Origin: Spirochaetales bacterium | GTDB taxonomy: Bacteria > Spirochaetota > Spirochaetia > Treponematales > UBA12059 | Assembly (NCBI GenBank): GCA_016926955.1 | Contig: JAFGNN010000011.1 | Location: 1 to 48,405, forward strand | Direction of reading: 5' to 3' | DNA: 48,405 bases | In this document: positions 29,771 to 37,310 of the stretch, piece after piece | How the letters are laid out: the number at the start of each line of letters is the position of its first letter | Numbering within the stretch: the stretch's first letter is position 1 | Notes under the pieces: generated by a model | Database searches by the model: none | Seen by the model: only the letters and a program-made list of their open reading frames with translations | Told to the model about the DNA's origin: nothing | Position numbers and translations under genes: made by a program

Positions 29771-31190
29771 CTTTCCGCTTCCGCCCCTCGGACCTTGCCA
29801 CCACCCGGTTCCGGCCCGATTCCTTGGCCCGGTAGAGCGAGTCGTCCGCCTCCTTGAGGAAGTGGACGAGCTCCGCTTCCGGATCGGACCTGTCGACAGG
29901 GCCCGAATACGCGCCCACGCTCACCGTGAAGCGAAGCTCCGGTCGCCCGGGGAATTCGCAGAGCTCGGCCGCCCAGCGGATCCGCTCGGCGGCCTCGGAG
30001 GCTGCCTTGGCCGAGGCCGCCGGCATCAGCGCCACCAGCTCCTCGCCGCCGTAGCGGGCCACGAGGTCGCCCTCGCGAAGGGAGCTCCGGCAGATCGCGC
30101 CCAGAGCGGTCAGCACCGTGTCGCCCGCGGCGTGCCCGAAGCTGTCGTTGACCTGCTTGAAGCGGTCGATGTCGATCATGAGGAGGGAGGCGCCCCGGGT
30201 ACACCGTTCATCCGCCATGACGACCTTGCCGCGCTCCTCGAAGCGCCGCCGCGTCCCGAGGCCGGTCAGCCAGTCGGTCATGGCCTCGCGTTCGGTGGCG
30301 CCGAAGCGGAGGGCGTTCGCCAGGGCCACCGCGGCGGTTTCGCCGAAACTCATCGCGCGCCTGAGCGCCGCGCCATCGAAGGCTTCCTCGTCGAGCGAGA
30401 GGAATTCGAGCGCGCCGACCACCTTGTCCCGCAGCACGAGCGGTACGCAGAGCCGCGAGCGGGCAGGGTACCTGCAGGCCGCCTCGCCGCCGCGAACGAT
30501 GAGGCTCTGCCGGGTACGGATGGCCTCGAGCGTGGTCTCGTGAGGCGCGTCGGAACAGCGTTCGTCGATGCCGATGGATCCGACGCAGGCTGGCTCGGCT
30601 CCCTCGTTGGACCAGGCCAGGGCCGCGTCGAAGCGGATGATGGACCGGGCCTGCGCGAGCACGCGGTCGGCGGCTTCCACGGTGTCGAGGGCGCTCGAGG
30701 CCACGGCGCTCGCCGACCTCAGCAACTCGGCGTCGAGGAGCCGCCCCTCCGCCTCGACGCGTCGCGCCCGCTCGGCGTCGAGCGCGTCGGCCAGCTCGGT
30801 TATGTCGTCGTCCACCCCTACCGTCAGCGTGGGCACGCCGAGCCCGTCGCGCTCGAGGACCAAGGTCCGGTGCCGGATGCGGTGCCATTCGCCTTTAACA
30901 TCCGATATCCGGTACTCGCCGGTCCATGCGTCGGCCTCGCCGCGGTAGACCCGTTCCCACGAGGCGAGCACCCGATCCCGGTCGTCCGGGTGGAGGATGC
31001 GGCGCCAGAGGTCGTTGCGGAGCTCGTCGGGGCCGTAGCCGAGATCGGTCCACAACGTGTTCGGCAGGCTCGCCCCGCTCGCGTAGTCCTTGAGGAAGAC
31101 TCCAAGCCCGCGGAGTATCGCGGGCAATTTGCCCGTCGCGATAAGGCGATTGACCAGCGTTTCAACGTCCCTGTCGCCGCGTTTCGGCAT
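29754..31190 (-). CDS. PAS-GAF-GGDEF diguanylate cyclase
   Basis: 478 residues. A PAS domain (about 20-150: HPDDRDRVLASWERVYRGE, then GEWHRIRHRTL), a coiled linker, a GAF domain (about 170-320), and a GGDEF domain at the end. The active loop is YGGEEL near 380, a functional variant. The inhibitory site RxxD (REGD) sits five residues before it, so product feedback is predicted. Diguanylate cyclase makes cyclic di-GMP from two GTPs. ATG 31190 has GAGGGG upstream, and the promoter is TTGACC-N18-TATGCT. It diverges from ffh. Confidence 0.9.
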   Translation of the reverse strand: MPKRGDRDVETLVNRLIATGKLPAILRGLGVFLKDYASGASLPNTLWTDLGYGPDELRNDLWRRILHPDDRDRVLASWERVYRGEADAWTGEYRISDVKGEWHRIRHRTLVLERDGLGVPTLTVGVDDDITELADALDAERARRVEAEGRLLDAELLRSASAVASSALDTVEAADRVLAQARSIIRFDAALAWSNEGAEPACVGSIGIDERCSDAPHETTLEAIRTRQSLIVRGGEAACRYPARSRLCVPLVLRDKVVGALEFLSLDEEAFDGAALRRAMSFGETAAVALANALRFGATEREAMTDWLTGLGTRRRFEERGKVVMADERCTRGASLLMIDIDRFKQVNDSFGHAAGDTVLTALGAICRSSLREGDLVARYGGEELVALMPAASAKAASEAAERIRWAAELCEFPGRPELRFTVSVGAYSGPVDRSDPEAELVHFLKEADDSLYRAKESGRNRVVARSEGRKRKATGSP

Positions 31191-31237
31191 GGAGGCCCCT
31201 CGTCCGGCGCCCGCTTCCGGCGCGGGCGTACCGCTCG

Positions 31238-31267
31238 AGCATAATCGAGGCCGTACCCCGCGGTCAA
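31238..31267 (-). promoter_or_regulatory. Promoter of the GGDEF gene
   Basis: Minus strand: TTGACC (31262-31267), 18-bp spacer, TATGCT (31238-31243), about 48 bp before the ATG. Confidence 0.7.
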
Positions 31268-31295
31268 AGGCGGGCGCGGGCGTCCGGAGCGGCCG

Positions 31296-31325
31296 TTGAC
31301 CGGAGGCCCGTCCGGCGGGCATAAT
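31296..31325 (+). promoter_or_regulatory. Promoter of ffh
   Basis: TTGACC (31296-31301), 18-bp spacer, CATAAT (31320-31325). The divergent GGDEF promoter's -35 lies 28 bp away, so the two may compete for polymerase. Confidence 0.72.
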
Positions 31326-31378
31326 CGGCGCATCCACGCGCCGCCTCCGCGGCGCGTCCCCCCAGGCGGAACGACACC

Positions 31379-32725
31379 ATGCTCGAGAACCTCAGCCGGG
31401 CCTTCGGCGATATCGTACGCACCGTTTCAGGCAAGGCCTCCATCACCGAAAAGAACATCGAGGAGGCGGTCGAGGCCATCAAGCTCGCCCTGCTCGAGGC
31501 CGACGTCAACCTCCGCGTCGTGCGGCGCTTCGTCAACGCCACCATCGAGGAGGCGAAAGGCGAGAAGGTGCTCCGCGCGGTCCAGCCGGGGCAGCAGTTC
31601 GTCAAGATCGTGCACGACCGCCTCGTGGCCCTGCTCGGCGAGGGCGAAGCGGAACTCCTCCTGCGGGGACCGGACGTCGTGTCGGTCATCCTGCTCGTCG
31701 GCCTCCAGGGTTCGGGCAAGACCACCACGGCGGCCAAGCTCGCCCACCTGCTCAAGGGGAAGGGGCGCCGCGTGCTGCTCGCCGCCTGCGACCTCGTCAG
31801 GCCCGCGGCCGTCGACCAGCTCGTCGTCATGGGCGGCAAGGCAGGCGTCCCGGTCCACGCCGTCCCCGGCGCCTCCGATCCGGTCGCGGTGGCCAAGGCC
31901 GCGCTGGCCCGCGCCAAAAAGGAACAGCACGACGTCCTCGTCGTCGACACCGCGGGCCGCCTGCAGGTCGACGAGGCCCTCATGGCCGAGCTCGTCCGCG
32001 TGCGCGACGCGGTGTCCCCCGTCGAGACCCTCCTCGTAGCGGACGCCATGACCGGCCAGGCCGCGGTCGACATCGCCAAGGCCTTCGACGAGCGCGTGGA
32101 CCTCACGGGCGTGGTGCTGACCAAGTTCGACTCCGACGCCCGGGGCGGCGCCGCCCTTTCGCTCAAGAGCGTGGTCGGCAAGCCCATCAAGTTCGCCGGC
32201 GTATCCGAGAAGCTGGACGGCCTCGAGCCCTTCCGGCCGGAGCGCGTTGCCTCGCGCATCCTGGGCATGGGCGACGTGGTGAGCCTCGTCGAGAAGGCCC
32301 AGGAGACCGTAACCGAGGAGGAGGCGCGGGAGCTCGAGCGCAAGGTCATGGACGGCAACATGACGCTCGAGGACTGGCTGGCGCAGATCCGCCGGGCCCG
32401 AAAGATGGGGCCGCTCAAGGGACTTGTCGACATGCTGCCCGGCATGGCCGGCCAGGTCGACGAGGACGCGATCGACGAGGGCGCCATCGTCCGGGAGGAG
32501 GCCATCATCCTCTCGATGACTCTCAAGGAGCGGCGGAACCACCTCATAATCGGCCCCTCGCGCAGGGCGCGCATCGCGCGCGGCTCCGGCACCTCGGTGG
32601 GCGAGGTCGGGCGCCTCATCAAGAAATTCGAGAAGACGCGCATCATGATGAAGCAGATGGCGAAGGGCAAGGGTCGCTACGCCCAGGCGGCCGCCAGGAT
32701 GATGGGCGGTCCGGGTCGGCCCTGA
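31379..32725 (+). CDS. ffh: Signal recognition particle protein Ffh (SRP54)
   Basis: 448 residues, the bacterial length. It binds 4.5S RNA and signal sequences and delivers ribosomes to FtsY. N domain (about 1-85), G domain with G1 [44 protein letters not shown] and GEVGRLIKK-type linkers, and an M domain rich in methionine ([17 protein letters not shown]-like end). The order and motifs leave little doubt. Its own promoter is upstream. The usual neighbour rpsP does not follow; instead rpmB is next, with its own promoter. Confidence 0.97.
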   Translation: MLENLSRAFGDIVRTVSGKASITEKNIEEAVEAIKLALLEADVNLRVVRRFVNATIEEAKGEKVLRAVQPGQQFVKIVHDRLVALLGEGEAELLLRGPDVVSVILLVGLQGSGKTTTAAKLAHLLKGKGRRVLLAACDLVRPAAVDQLVVMGGKAGVPVHAVPGASDPVAVAKAALARAKKEQHDVLVVDTAGRLQVDEALMAELVRVRDAVSPVETLLVADAMTGQAAVDIAKAFDERVDLTGVVLTKFDSDARGGAALSLKSVVGKPIKFAGVSEKLDGLEPFRPERVASRILGMGDVVSLVEKAQETVTEEEARELERKVMDGNMTLEDWLAQIRRARKMGPLKGLVDMLPGMAGQVDEDAIDEGAIVREEAIILSMTLKERRNHLIIGPSRRARIARGSGTSVGEVGRLIKKFEKTRIMMKQMAKGKGRYAQAAARMMGGPGRP

Positions 32726-32761
32726 ACCCGTCCGCTTTCGTCTTCCGCCAGTCCCGGGGTA

Positions 32762-32791
32762 TTTACACGATGCCGCGCGCCGCGCTATAGT
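32762..32791 (+). promoter_or_regulatory. Promoter of rpmB
   Basis: TTTACA (32762-32767), 18-bp spacer, TATAGT (32786-32791), about 44 bp before the ATG. GGGAG precedes the ATG. Confidence 0.72.
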
Positions 32792-32834
32792 CGCGCGACC
32801 ACCGGAATCCACCACCGTTTACGGGAGTATCGAT

Positions 32835-33026
32835 ATGGCTCGCAAGTGCGATCTCTGCGGAAAAGGCACCACGTTCGGCAACAATGTTTCGCATGCCAAG
32901 AACCACACCCGCCGCAACTGGAAGCCGAACCTCATCGGCATGAAGACGATGATCGGCGGCACCGTCCTGACCGTCAAGCTCTGCGCCCGCTGCCTCAAGT
33001 CGGGCAAGTTGCCCAAGGTCCTCTAG
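32835..33026 (+). CDS. rpmB: 50S ribosomal protein L28 (zinc-binding type)
   Basis: 63 residues, normal for L28. CDLCGKG (Cys5, Cys8) and [10 protein letters not shown] (Cys50, Cys53) form the zinc-ribbon pair of the C+ form; [11 protein letters not shown] is the conserved rRNA-binding loop. The C+ form depends on zinc, and a Znu-like importer is encoded nearby. A strong terminator follows at 33086-33117. Confidence 0.96.
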   Translation: MARKCDLCGKGTTFGNNVSHAKNHTRRNWKPNLIGMKTMIGGTVLTVKLCARCLKSGKLPKVL

Positions 33027-33085
33027 GAACGGGGAGCGCGGTCAGCGGACCGGGCGTTCCACTCAACCGGATGGCCCCGAAGCGG

Positions 33086-33117
33086 AGCCGCCCTCGACGG
33101 GCGGCTTTCCGTTTTTT
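33086..33117 (+). terminator. Rho-independent terminator after rpmB
   Basis: AGCCGCCC, loop TCGAC, GGGCGGCT, then TTTCCGTTTTTT. A perfect 8-bp GC stem and a T-run. Confidence 0.9.
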
Positions 33118-33155
33118 GCCCGCTCAGCGGCAGGCGCCGCGCGCCGGGAGCGGGT

Positions 33156-33184
33156 TTGACGGAGCGGCCGACCCGTGCTATACA
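33156..33184 (+). promoter_or_regulatory. Promoter of the CorC/CNNM-type gene
   Basis: TTGACG (33156-33161), 17-bp spacer, TATACA (33179-33184). Expected transcript start near 33191, so it includes the small ORF at 33195-33314. Confidence 0.78.
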
Positions 33185-33194
33185 CGTTGGACGT

Positions 33195-33314
33195 ATGAAT
33201 CCAGCCAACGACAGAGCATCATCAGACGAACGCGACTCCGGCCCCGACGCCGGAGAGTACCCGAGTAGCGAGCACCCTCCTTCCCGCCGCGCGGAGACCC
33301 GCCGTGGCGCTTGA
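33195..33314 (+). CDS. Possible 39-residue leader peptide
   Basis: ATG 33195 is the first start in the transcript of the CorC-type gene and the frame stays open for 39 codons (MNPANDRASSDERDSG and so on) to 33314, which is 11 bp past the CorC-type GTG start at 33304. No RBS precedes it. It is hydrophilic with many Arg, Ser and Asp and has no domain. It could be a leader peptide that couples translation, or just an open frame. Confidence 0.3.
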   Translation: MNPANDRASSDERDSGPDAGEYPSSEHPPSRRAETRRGA

Positions 33315-34611
33315 AATCCTCGTCATTCTCGCGCTCATCTTCGTCAACGGCTTCTTCTCCCTCTCGGAGATGGCCGTCGTCTCCTCGCGCAAGGCCAGGC
33401 TCAGGCAGCGGGCGGACGAAGGGCACAAGGGCGCCAGGCTCGCCCTCGAGACGGCCCAGAATCCCGGCCGCTTCCTTTCGACCATCCAGATCGTCATAAC
33501 GATGGTCGGCGTCATGGCGGGCGCTTTCGGCGGAGCCACCGTCGCGGAAGAGCTCCGCGATGCCTTCCTTGCCGCCGGCCTCCGCCCGGATTTCGCCGAA
33601 CCCCTGTCCATGGGCATCGTCATCATATCGACCACCTTCCTCTCCGTAGTTTTCGGCGAGCTGGTACCCAAGAATCTGGCGCTCGGACGCCCCGAGACGA
33701 TCGCCGGTTTCGTGGCCTGGCCCATGCGCGTCTTCTCGGTCCTCTTCGCCCCGGTCGTCAAGGTGCTTTCCGCGACGACCGACCTCGTGATGCTGATTCT
33801 CCGCGCGCGCGGCGCGGAGGAGCCTCCCGTCACCGAGGAGGAGGTGAAGGTCCTGATCGCCCAGGGAACCGAGACCGGCATCTTCGACGCGCGCGAGAAA
33901 GAGATGTTCGAGGGCGTGCTCTATCTGGGAGACCGCCGCGTCACCACCTTCATGACCCCGCGCACGGATATCGCGTATCTGGAAAAAGGCGAGGGCGCGG
34001 ACGAAATGGCCGCCGCAGTACTCGAGCACGCCCGCTACGCCAACCTGCCCCTCGTCGACGGCGACCTGGACCACGTGGTCGGCATGGTATCGGTGAAGTC
34101 AGTGCTGGCATCGATAGCGCGCGGCGAATTTCGGGGGGTCGAACCCTTCGTGGAGACGCCGCTGTTCGTGCCGGAGACGCTCGGCGCCCTCGACCTGTTC
34201 AGCCGGCTCAAGGAGCACCGCTGCAAGAGCGCCGTCATCATCGACGAGTACGGCGGCGTGGCGGGCATGGTCACCTTCTCCGATCTGGCCGAGGCCATAC
34301 TCGGCGAGGTCGCCGAGGCCGAGGTCCAGGACGAACCCGACGTGGTCAAGCGCGATGACGGGAGCTACCTGGTGGACGGGGGGCTTTCCATCGACGACTT
34401 CGCGGAGTACTTCGGGTTCGAGGAGGACGAGTTCGACGGCGACTACGAGACGGTCGCCGGCCTCGTGCTCGAGGGGCTCGGCTGCATACCCAAGGTCGGC
34501 GACCGCCTCGCCTGGAGGAGCGTCGGCATCGAGGTGATGGACATGGACGGGAACCGCGTGGACAAGGTGCTGGTCACGCCCGCGCCAGAGCCGGAGGGCG
34601 CGGCCCTCTAG
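33304..34611 (+). CDS. CNNM/CorC-type (HlyC-like) membrane transporter protein
   Basis: 435 residues. Four N-terminal TM helices (CNNM/DUF21 domain, about 1-170, beginning ALEILVILALIFVNGFFSLS), then two CBS domains (about 205-325, MTPRTDIAYLEK at the start and VIIDEYGGVAGMVT late), then a CorC_HlyC transport-associated domain (about 345-430). Related proteins control magnesium/cobalt efflux. The GTG at 33304 has GGAGA 5 nt upstream and starts directly at the first TM helix, as in relatives. It has its own promoter and ends in a bidirectional hairpin. Confidence 0.9.
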   Translation: MALEILVILALIFVNGFFSLSEMAVVSSRKARLRQRADEGHKGARLALETAQNPGRFLSTIQIVITMVGVMAGAFGGATVAEELRDAFLAAGLRPDFAEPLSMGIVIISTTFLSVVFGELVPKNLALGRPETIAGFVAWPMRVFSVLFAPVVKVLSATTDLVMLILRARGAEEPPVTEEEVKVLIAQGTETGIFDAREKEMFEGVLYLGDRRVTTFMTPRTDIAYLEKGEGADEMAAAVLEHARYANLPLVDGDLDHVVGMVSVKSVLASIARGEFRGVEPFVETPLFVPETLGALDLFSRLKEHRCKSAVIIDEYGGVAGMVTFSDLAEAILGEVAEAEVQDEPDVVKRDDGSYLVDGGLSIDDFAEYFGFEEDEFDGDYETVAGLVLEGLGCIPKVGDRLAWRSVGIEVMDMDGNRVDKVLVTPAPEPEGAAL

Positions 34612-34660
34612 CCGCGGCTCCCCGGCCGCGGCCCGCCGGCCCGGGCCCTCTAGGCCCGGC
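34612..34660. terminator. Bidirectional hairpins between CorC-type and znuB genes
   Basis: CCGCGG repeats (34614-34632 region) and CCGGGCC, loop CTCTA, GGCCCGG (34641-34659) overlap the znuB stop. The genes converge. The T-run is weak, so it may act with Rho. Confidence 0.55.
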
Positions 34661-35504
34661 CGCCGCGGGTGCGTGCGGCGCGGAGCGCCTGCGAAGCCAG
34701 GAACACGCCGCCCGACAGCACCACCACCACCGCGCCCGCCGGCAGGTCGAGCTCCCAGGCAAGCGCGAGGCCGGCCGTCGAGAAGACCGCGGCGAGCAGC
34801 GTCGAGGCGAACATCATGCGCTTCAGGTCGCGCGCCCCGTTTCCCGCGGTGCCGGCGGGAAGGGTCAGCATGGCGATGACCAGCACGATTCCCACGAAGG
34901 TCGAGAGCAGCACAACCGAAACCGCCACGGCTCCGAGTATGCCGAGGAACACCGCGTCGGTGTCGACGCCGCGGGTCCGGGCGAACTCTTCGTCGAACGA
35001 GGCGGCCTCGACCTGAGCGTAGAAGCGCCAGGCGAGCCCCGCCACGACGAGGTCGAGGACGGCCACCATGACCAGGTCGCCGGAACCCACGAGCAGGATG
35101 TTGCCGAACAGGTAGGCCATCGGATCGGCGTAGCCGGGCGTCCGGGCCAGGAAGAGCACTCCGATGGACATGCCTATGGCCCAGATGGCGTTGATCACCG
35201 TGTCCTCGCGGGCCTTGGCCTTGAGCGAGACGATCCCGACCAGGGCGGCGGCGAGCAGGGCGAAGGCGAGGGCTCCGATCCGGGGCGTGAGCCAGGGCGC
35301 GGCGCCCGAGGCCTTCAGGAAGAGCGCGAGGCCCACGCCGCCGAGCACGGCGTGGCTGATGGCGCCCGCGAGTCCGGCGATGCGCCTCACCGTCACCACG
35401 GAGCCGACGACGCCGAACAGCACCGATGAGAGCAGCCCCATGGCGAGCGCGTTTCGGACGAAGGGAAGTGACGGGTCGAACAGCGCCTCGATGAAGCTCT
35501 TCAT
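34650..35504 (-). CDS. znuB: Metal ABC transporter permease (ZnuB-like)
   Basis: 284 residues, about eight TM helices, the ABC-3 family. It forms the membrane channel of a zinc/manganese importer. SHAVLGGVGLALFL and the GVDTDAVFLGILGAVAVS segment are the usual conserved ABC-3 patches. The start ATG overlaps the ATPase stop (ATGA). Gene order on the minus strand is substrate-binding protein, ATPase, permease. Zinc rather than manganese is inferred from the binding protein's His-rich loop. Confidence 0.88.
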   Translation of the reverse strand: MKSFIEALFDPSLPFVRNALAMGLLSSVLFGVVGSVVTVRRIAGLAGAISHAVLGGVGLALFLKASGAAPWLTPRIGALAFALLAAALVGIVSLKAKAREDTVINAIWAIGMSIGVLFLARTPGYADPMAYLFGNILLVGSGDLVMVAVLDLVVAGLAWRFYAQVEAASFDEEFARTRGVDTDAVFLGILGAVAVSVVLLSTFVGIVLVIAMLTLPAGTAGNGARDLKRMMFASTLLAAVFSTAGLALAWELDLPAGAVVVVLSGGVFLASQALRAARTRGGRA

Positions 35505-36316
35505 GCCTTCGCTCCCTCGCGCGCGTCGGCGCAGTGCTCGCAATGCTCGCAGCCGTGGTCGTGGCCGTCGTGGACGACGCGGCGCGGACGCGGGCCGTAG
35601 ATGGCCGGGAACCTGCCGCCCTCGGCCGCGGGCACGGCAACGTGCCTGAGGACCCCGAGCGACCGGCCGTCCGGTCCACGTTCGCCGGCACAGAGCACGG
35701 CGTCGACGAGCTCGCTCACGAAGGTAGTGTCGTGCGTGACGATGAGCACCGTCGTCCTGTCCTTGATGCCCTCGAGCGTGCGGTAGAGCCGTTCCTCGCT
35801 CGCGGCGTCGACGCCGGCGGTCGGTTCGTCGAGCACCAGCATGCGGGGTTCGGAGGCCAGCGCCCGGGCTATGAGCACGCGGCGCCGCTGGCCGCCGGAA
35901 AGGGCAGGGTAGGGCCGATCGGCCAGATCGGCGATGCCGACCGAATCGAGCGCCGAGAGGGCGGCGTCGCGGTCCGCCGGGCCGTAGCCGCCGGAGTTCC
36001 CGCGGAGCCGCCCCATCGCCACGACCTCGCGAACCGCGACCGGGAAGGCGCGGTCGAAGGCCATGCTCTGCGGCACGTAGCCTATGGCGTCGCGTTCGGA
36101 ACCCGGGGATTTGCCGAAAACCCGTATCGAACCGGAGCGCGGGGTTTTAAGGCCGAGCAGCAGCCTGAGTATCGTGGTCTTGCCGGCGCCGTTCGGCCCG
36201 ACCAGGCAGGCGAACTCGCCCTCGTGGACGTGGAAGCACGCTTCGTCGAGTACCGGTACGCCCTCGTAGGCGAACGTGACCCTGTCGAATTCGATCGCCT
36301 TGGGAAGGCCGTCCAT
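35501..36316 (-). CDS. znuC: Metal ABC transporter ATPase (ZnuC-like) with His/Cys-rich tail
   Basis: 271 residues. Walker A GPNGAGKTT at 40-48, signature LSGGQRRRVLIARAL near 137, Walker B MLVLDEPTAG near 157, switch THDTTF. After the canonical ~235 residues it ends in a tail of about 25 residues with HDGHDHGCEHCEHC, a likely metal-binding motif not part of the standard ZnuC fold; it could store, sense or hand over zinc in the cytoplasm. The stop overlaps the permease start by 4 bp, and the gap to the binding-protein gene is 20 bp, so all three are one operon. Confidence 0.9.
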   Translation of the reverse strand: MDGLPKAIEFDRVTFAYEGVPVLDEACFHVHEGEFACLVGPNGAGKTTILRLLLGLKTPRSGSIRVFGKSPGSERDAIGYVPQSMAFDRAFPVAVREVVAMGRLRGNSGGYGPADRDAALSALDSVGIADLADRPYPALSGGQRRRVLIARALASEPRMLVLDEPTAGVDAASEERLYRTLEGIKDRTTVLIVTHDTTFVSELVDAVLCAGERGPDGRSLGVLRHVAVPAAEGGRFPAIYGPRPRRVVHDGHDHGCEHCEHCADAREGAKA

Positions 36317-36336
36317 GGTTTCCTCCTATGCCCCCG

Positions 36337-37254
36337 TCATCGGCCGGCGCCGAGCGCCGTCCCGATCCGCGCGAGGTTCGCGAGCCAGTCCTCGGCCAGA
36401 TCCTCGATGGGAACCACCGCCGCGCCGACCGCCTCGGCCACCGTTTCCGCGGCCGCGGTGGAGAACTGGGCCTGAACGAAGATGGCCCGGACCCCTTCCT
36501 CCCGTGCCCGACGGATCAGGGCAGCGAGCGCCTTCTGCGTAGGCTCCTTGCCGCCGGTTTCAACGGCCGCCTGCTCGATGCCGAAGTGGTCGAGGAAGTA
36601 GCCGAAAGCCGGGTGGTAGACGAAGACCGGGCTTCCGCGAAGCGGCGCCAGCAAGGGCTCGAGGGCGGCGAAGGCTTTGCGGGCATCCCGCTCGAAGGCC
36701 GCGCGATTGGCCTCGTAGGTCGCGGCGCCCGGGGGATCCAGAACGGAGAGGATCCGCGCCATGTTCGCCGCCTGCGAGAGGGCCCCATCGAGGCCGAGCC
36801 AGGTATGGGGATCGACGTCGAGCGGCTCATCGTGCTCCTCCGCTCCCCCGTCAGCCTCCGTTTCGTGATCATGCGCTTCCAGGGAGCGCAGACGCGCGCC
36901 CGAGTTCGCGTCGACCAGGCGGAGGGTCGGGTTCAGCGAAGCCAGTCGCGGCGCGAGGGAGCGCTCGGTCTCGATGCCTTGCAGGAACCAGGCTGACGCC
37001 CGCGAGAGCTCGGCGACCTGGCGCGGGCTCGGCTCGAAGGTGTGCGGGTCTGAGCCCGGCGGCACCACCGTCAGGATCACGGCGCGCTCTCCCGCGACGC
37101 GACGGGCGAAGTACGCCTGGGGTGGCACCGTGACCGCGACCACGAGGCCCGGAACCGTGGCTGTCTCGCGCCGGGGCTCACCGTCCGAGGGCGCGCAGGA
37201 AGTCGATACGACCAAAAGGAAGGCGGCCGCGAGGGCCGCCGTGGATGCTTTCAT
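36337..37254 (-). CDS. znuA: Metal ABC transporter substrate-binding lipoprotein (ZnuA-like)
   Basis: 305 residues. The signal ends in VVSTSC with Cys20, giving a lipid-anchored cluster A-I binding protein. Expected metal ligands: His71 (DPHTFEPS), His150 (DPHTWLG), His214 (YHPAFGYF) and a C-terminal acidic residue (IEDLAED). Between the first two is an acidic His-rich loop at about 125-145, typical of zinc binders. It feeds the permease/ATPase pair downstream. Manganese is possible since the same fold serves both. An operator-like palindrome lies just upstream. Confidence 0.92.
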   Translation of the reverse strand: MKASTAALAAAFLLVVSTSCAPSDGEPRRETATVPGLVVAVTVPPQAYFARRVAGERAVILTVVPPGSDPHTFEPSPRQVAELSRASAWFLQGIETERSLAPRLASLNPTLRLVDANSGARLRSLEAHDHETEADGGAEEHDEPLDVDPHTWLGLDGALSQAANMARILSVLDPPGAATYEANRAAFERDARKAFAALEPLLAPLRGSPVFVYHPAFGYFLDHFGIEQAAVETGGKEPTQKALAALIRRAREEGVRAIFVQAQFSTAAAETVAEAVGAAVVPIEDLAEDWLANLARIGTALGAGR

Positions 37255-37262
37255 GCGATGAG

Positions 37263-37281
37263 GGTAATACGAAGTTATACC
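37263..37281 (-). promoter_or_regulatory. Operator-like palindrome upstream of znuA
   Basis: GGTAATAC, GAA, GTTATACC: 6 of 8 bases of each arm pair. It sits 8 bp before the znuA ATG, near a TTGACC -35-like box, where a metalloregulator (Zur/DtxR/TroR-type) would block transcription. AT-rich and unlike the surroundings. Confidence 0.55.
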
Positions 37282-37310
37282 AAGGTCAAGCAGGGTCGCG
37301 CTTGACCTTG
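37281..37310. repeat. Perfect 11-bp inverted repeat across the chemoreceptor end
   Basis: CAAGGTCAAGC (37281-37291) and GCTTGACCTTG (37300-37310), loop 8 nt. It spans the last codons of the chemoreceptor gene (which ends at 37286) and the znuA promoter zone, and contains TTGACC on both strands. Could be a terminator stem, an operator, or both. Confidence 0.7.
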
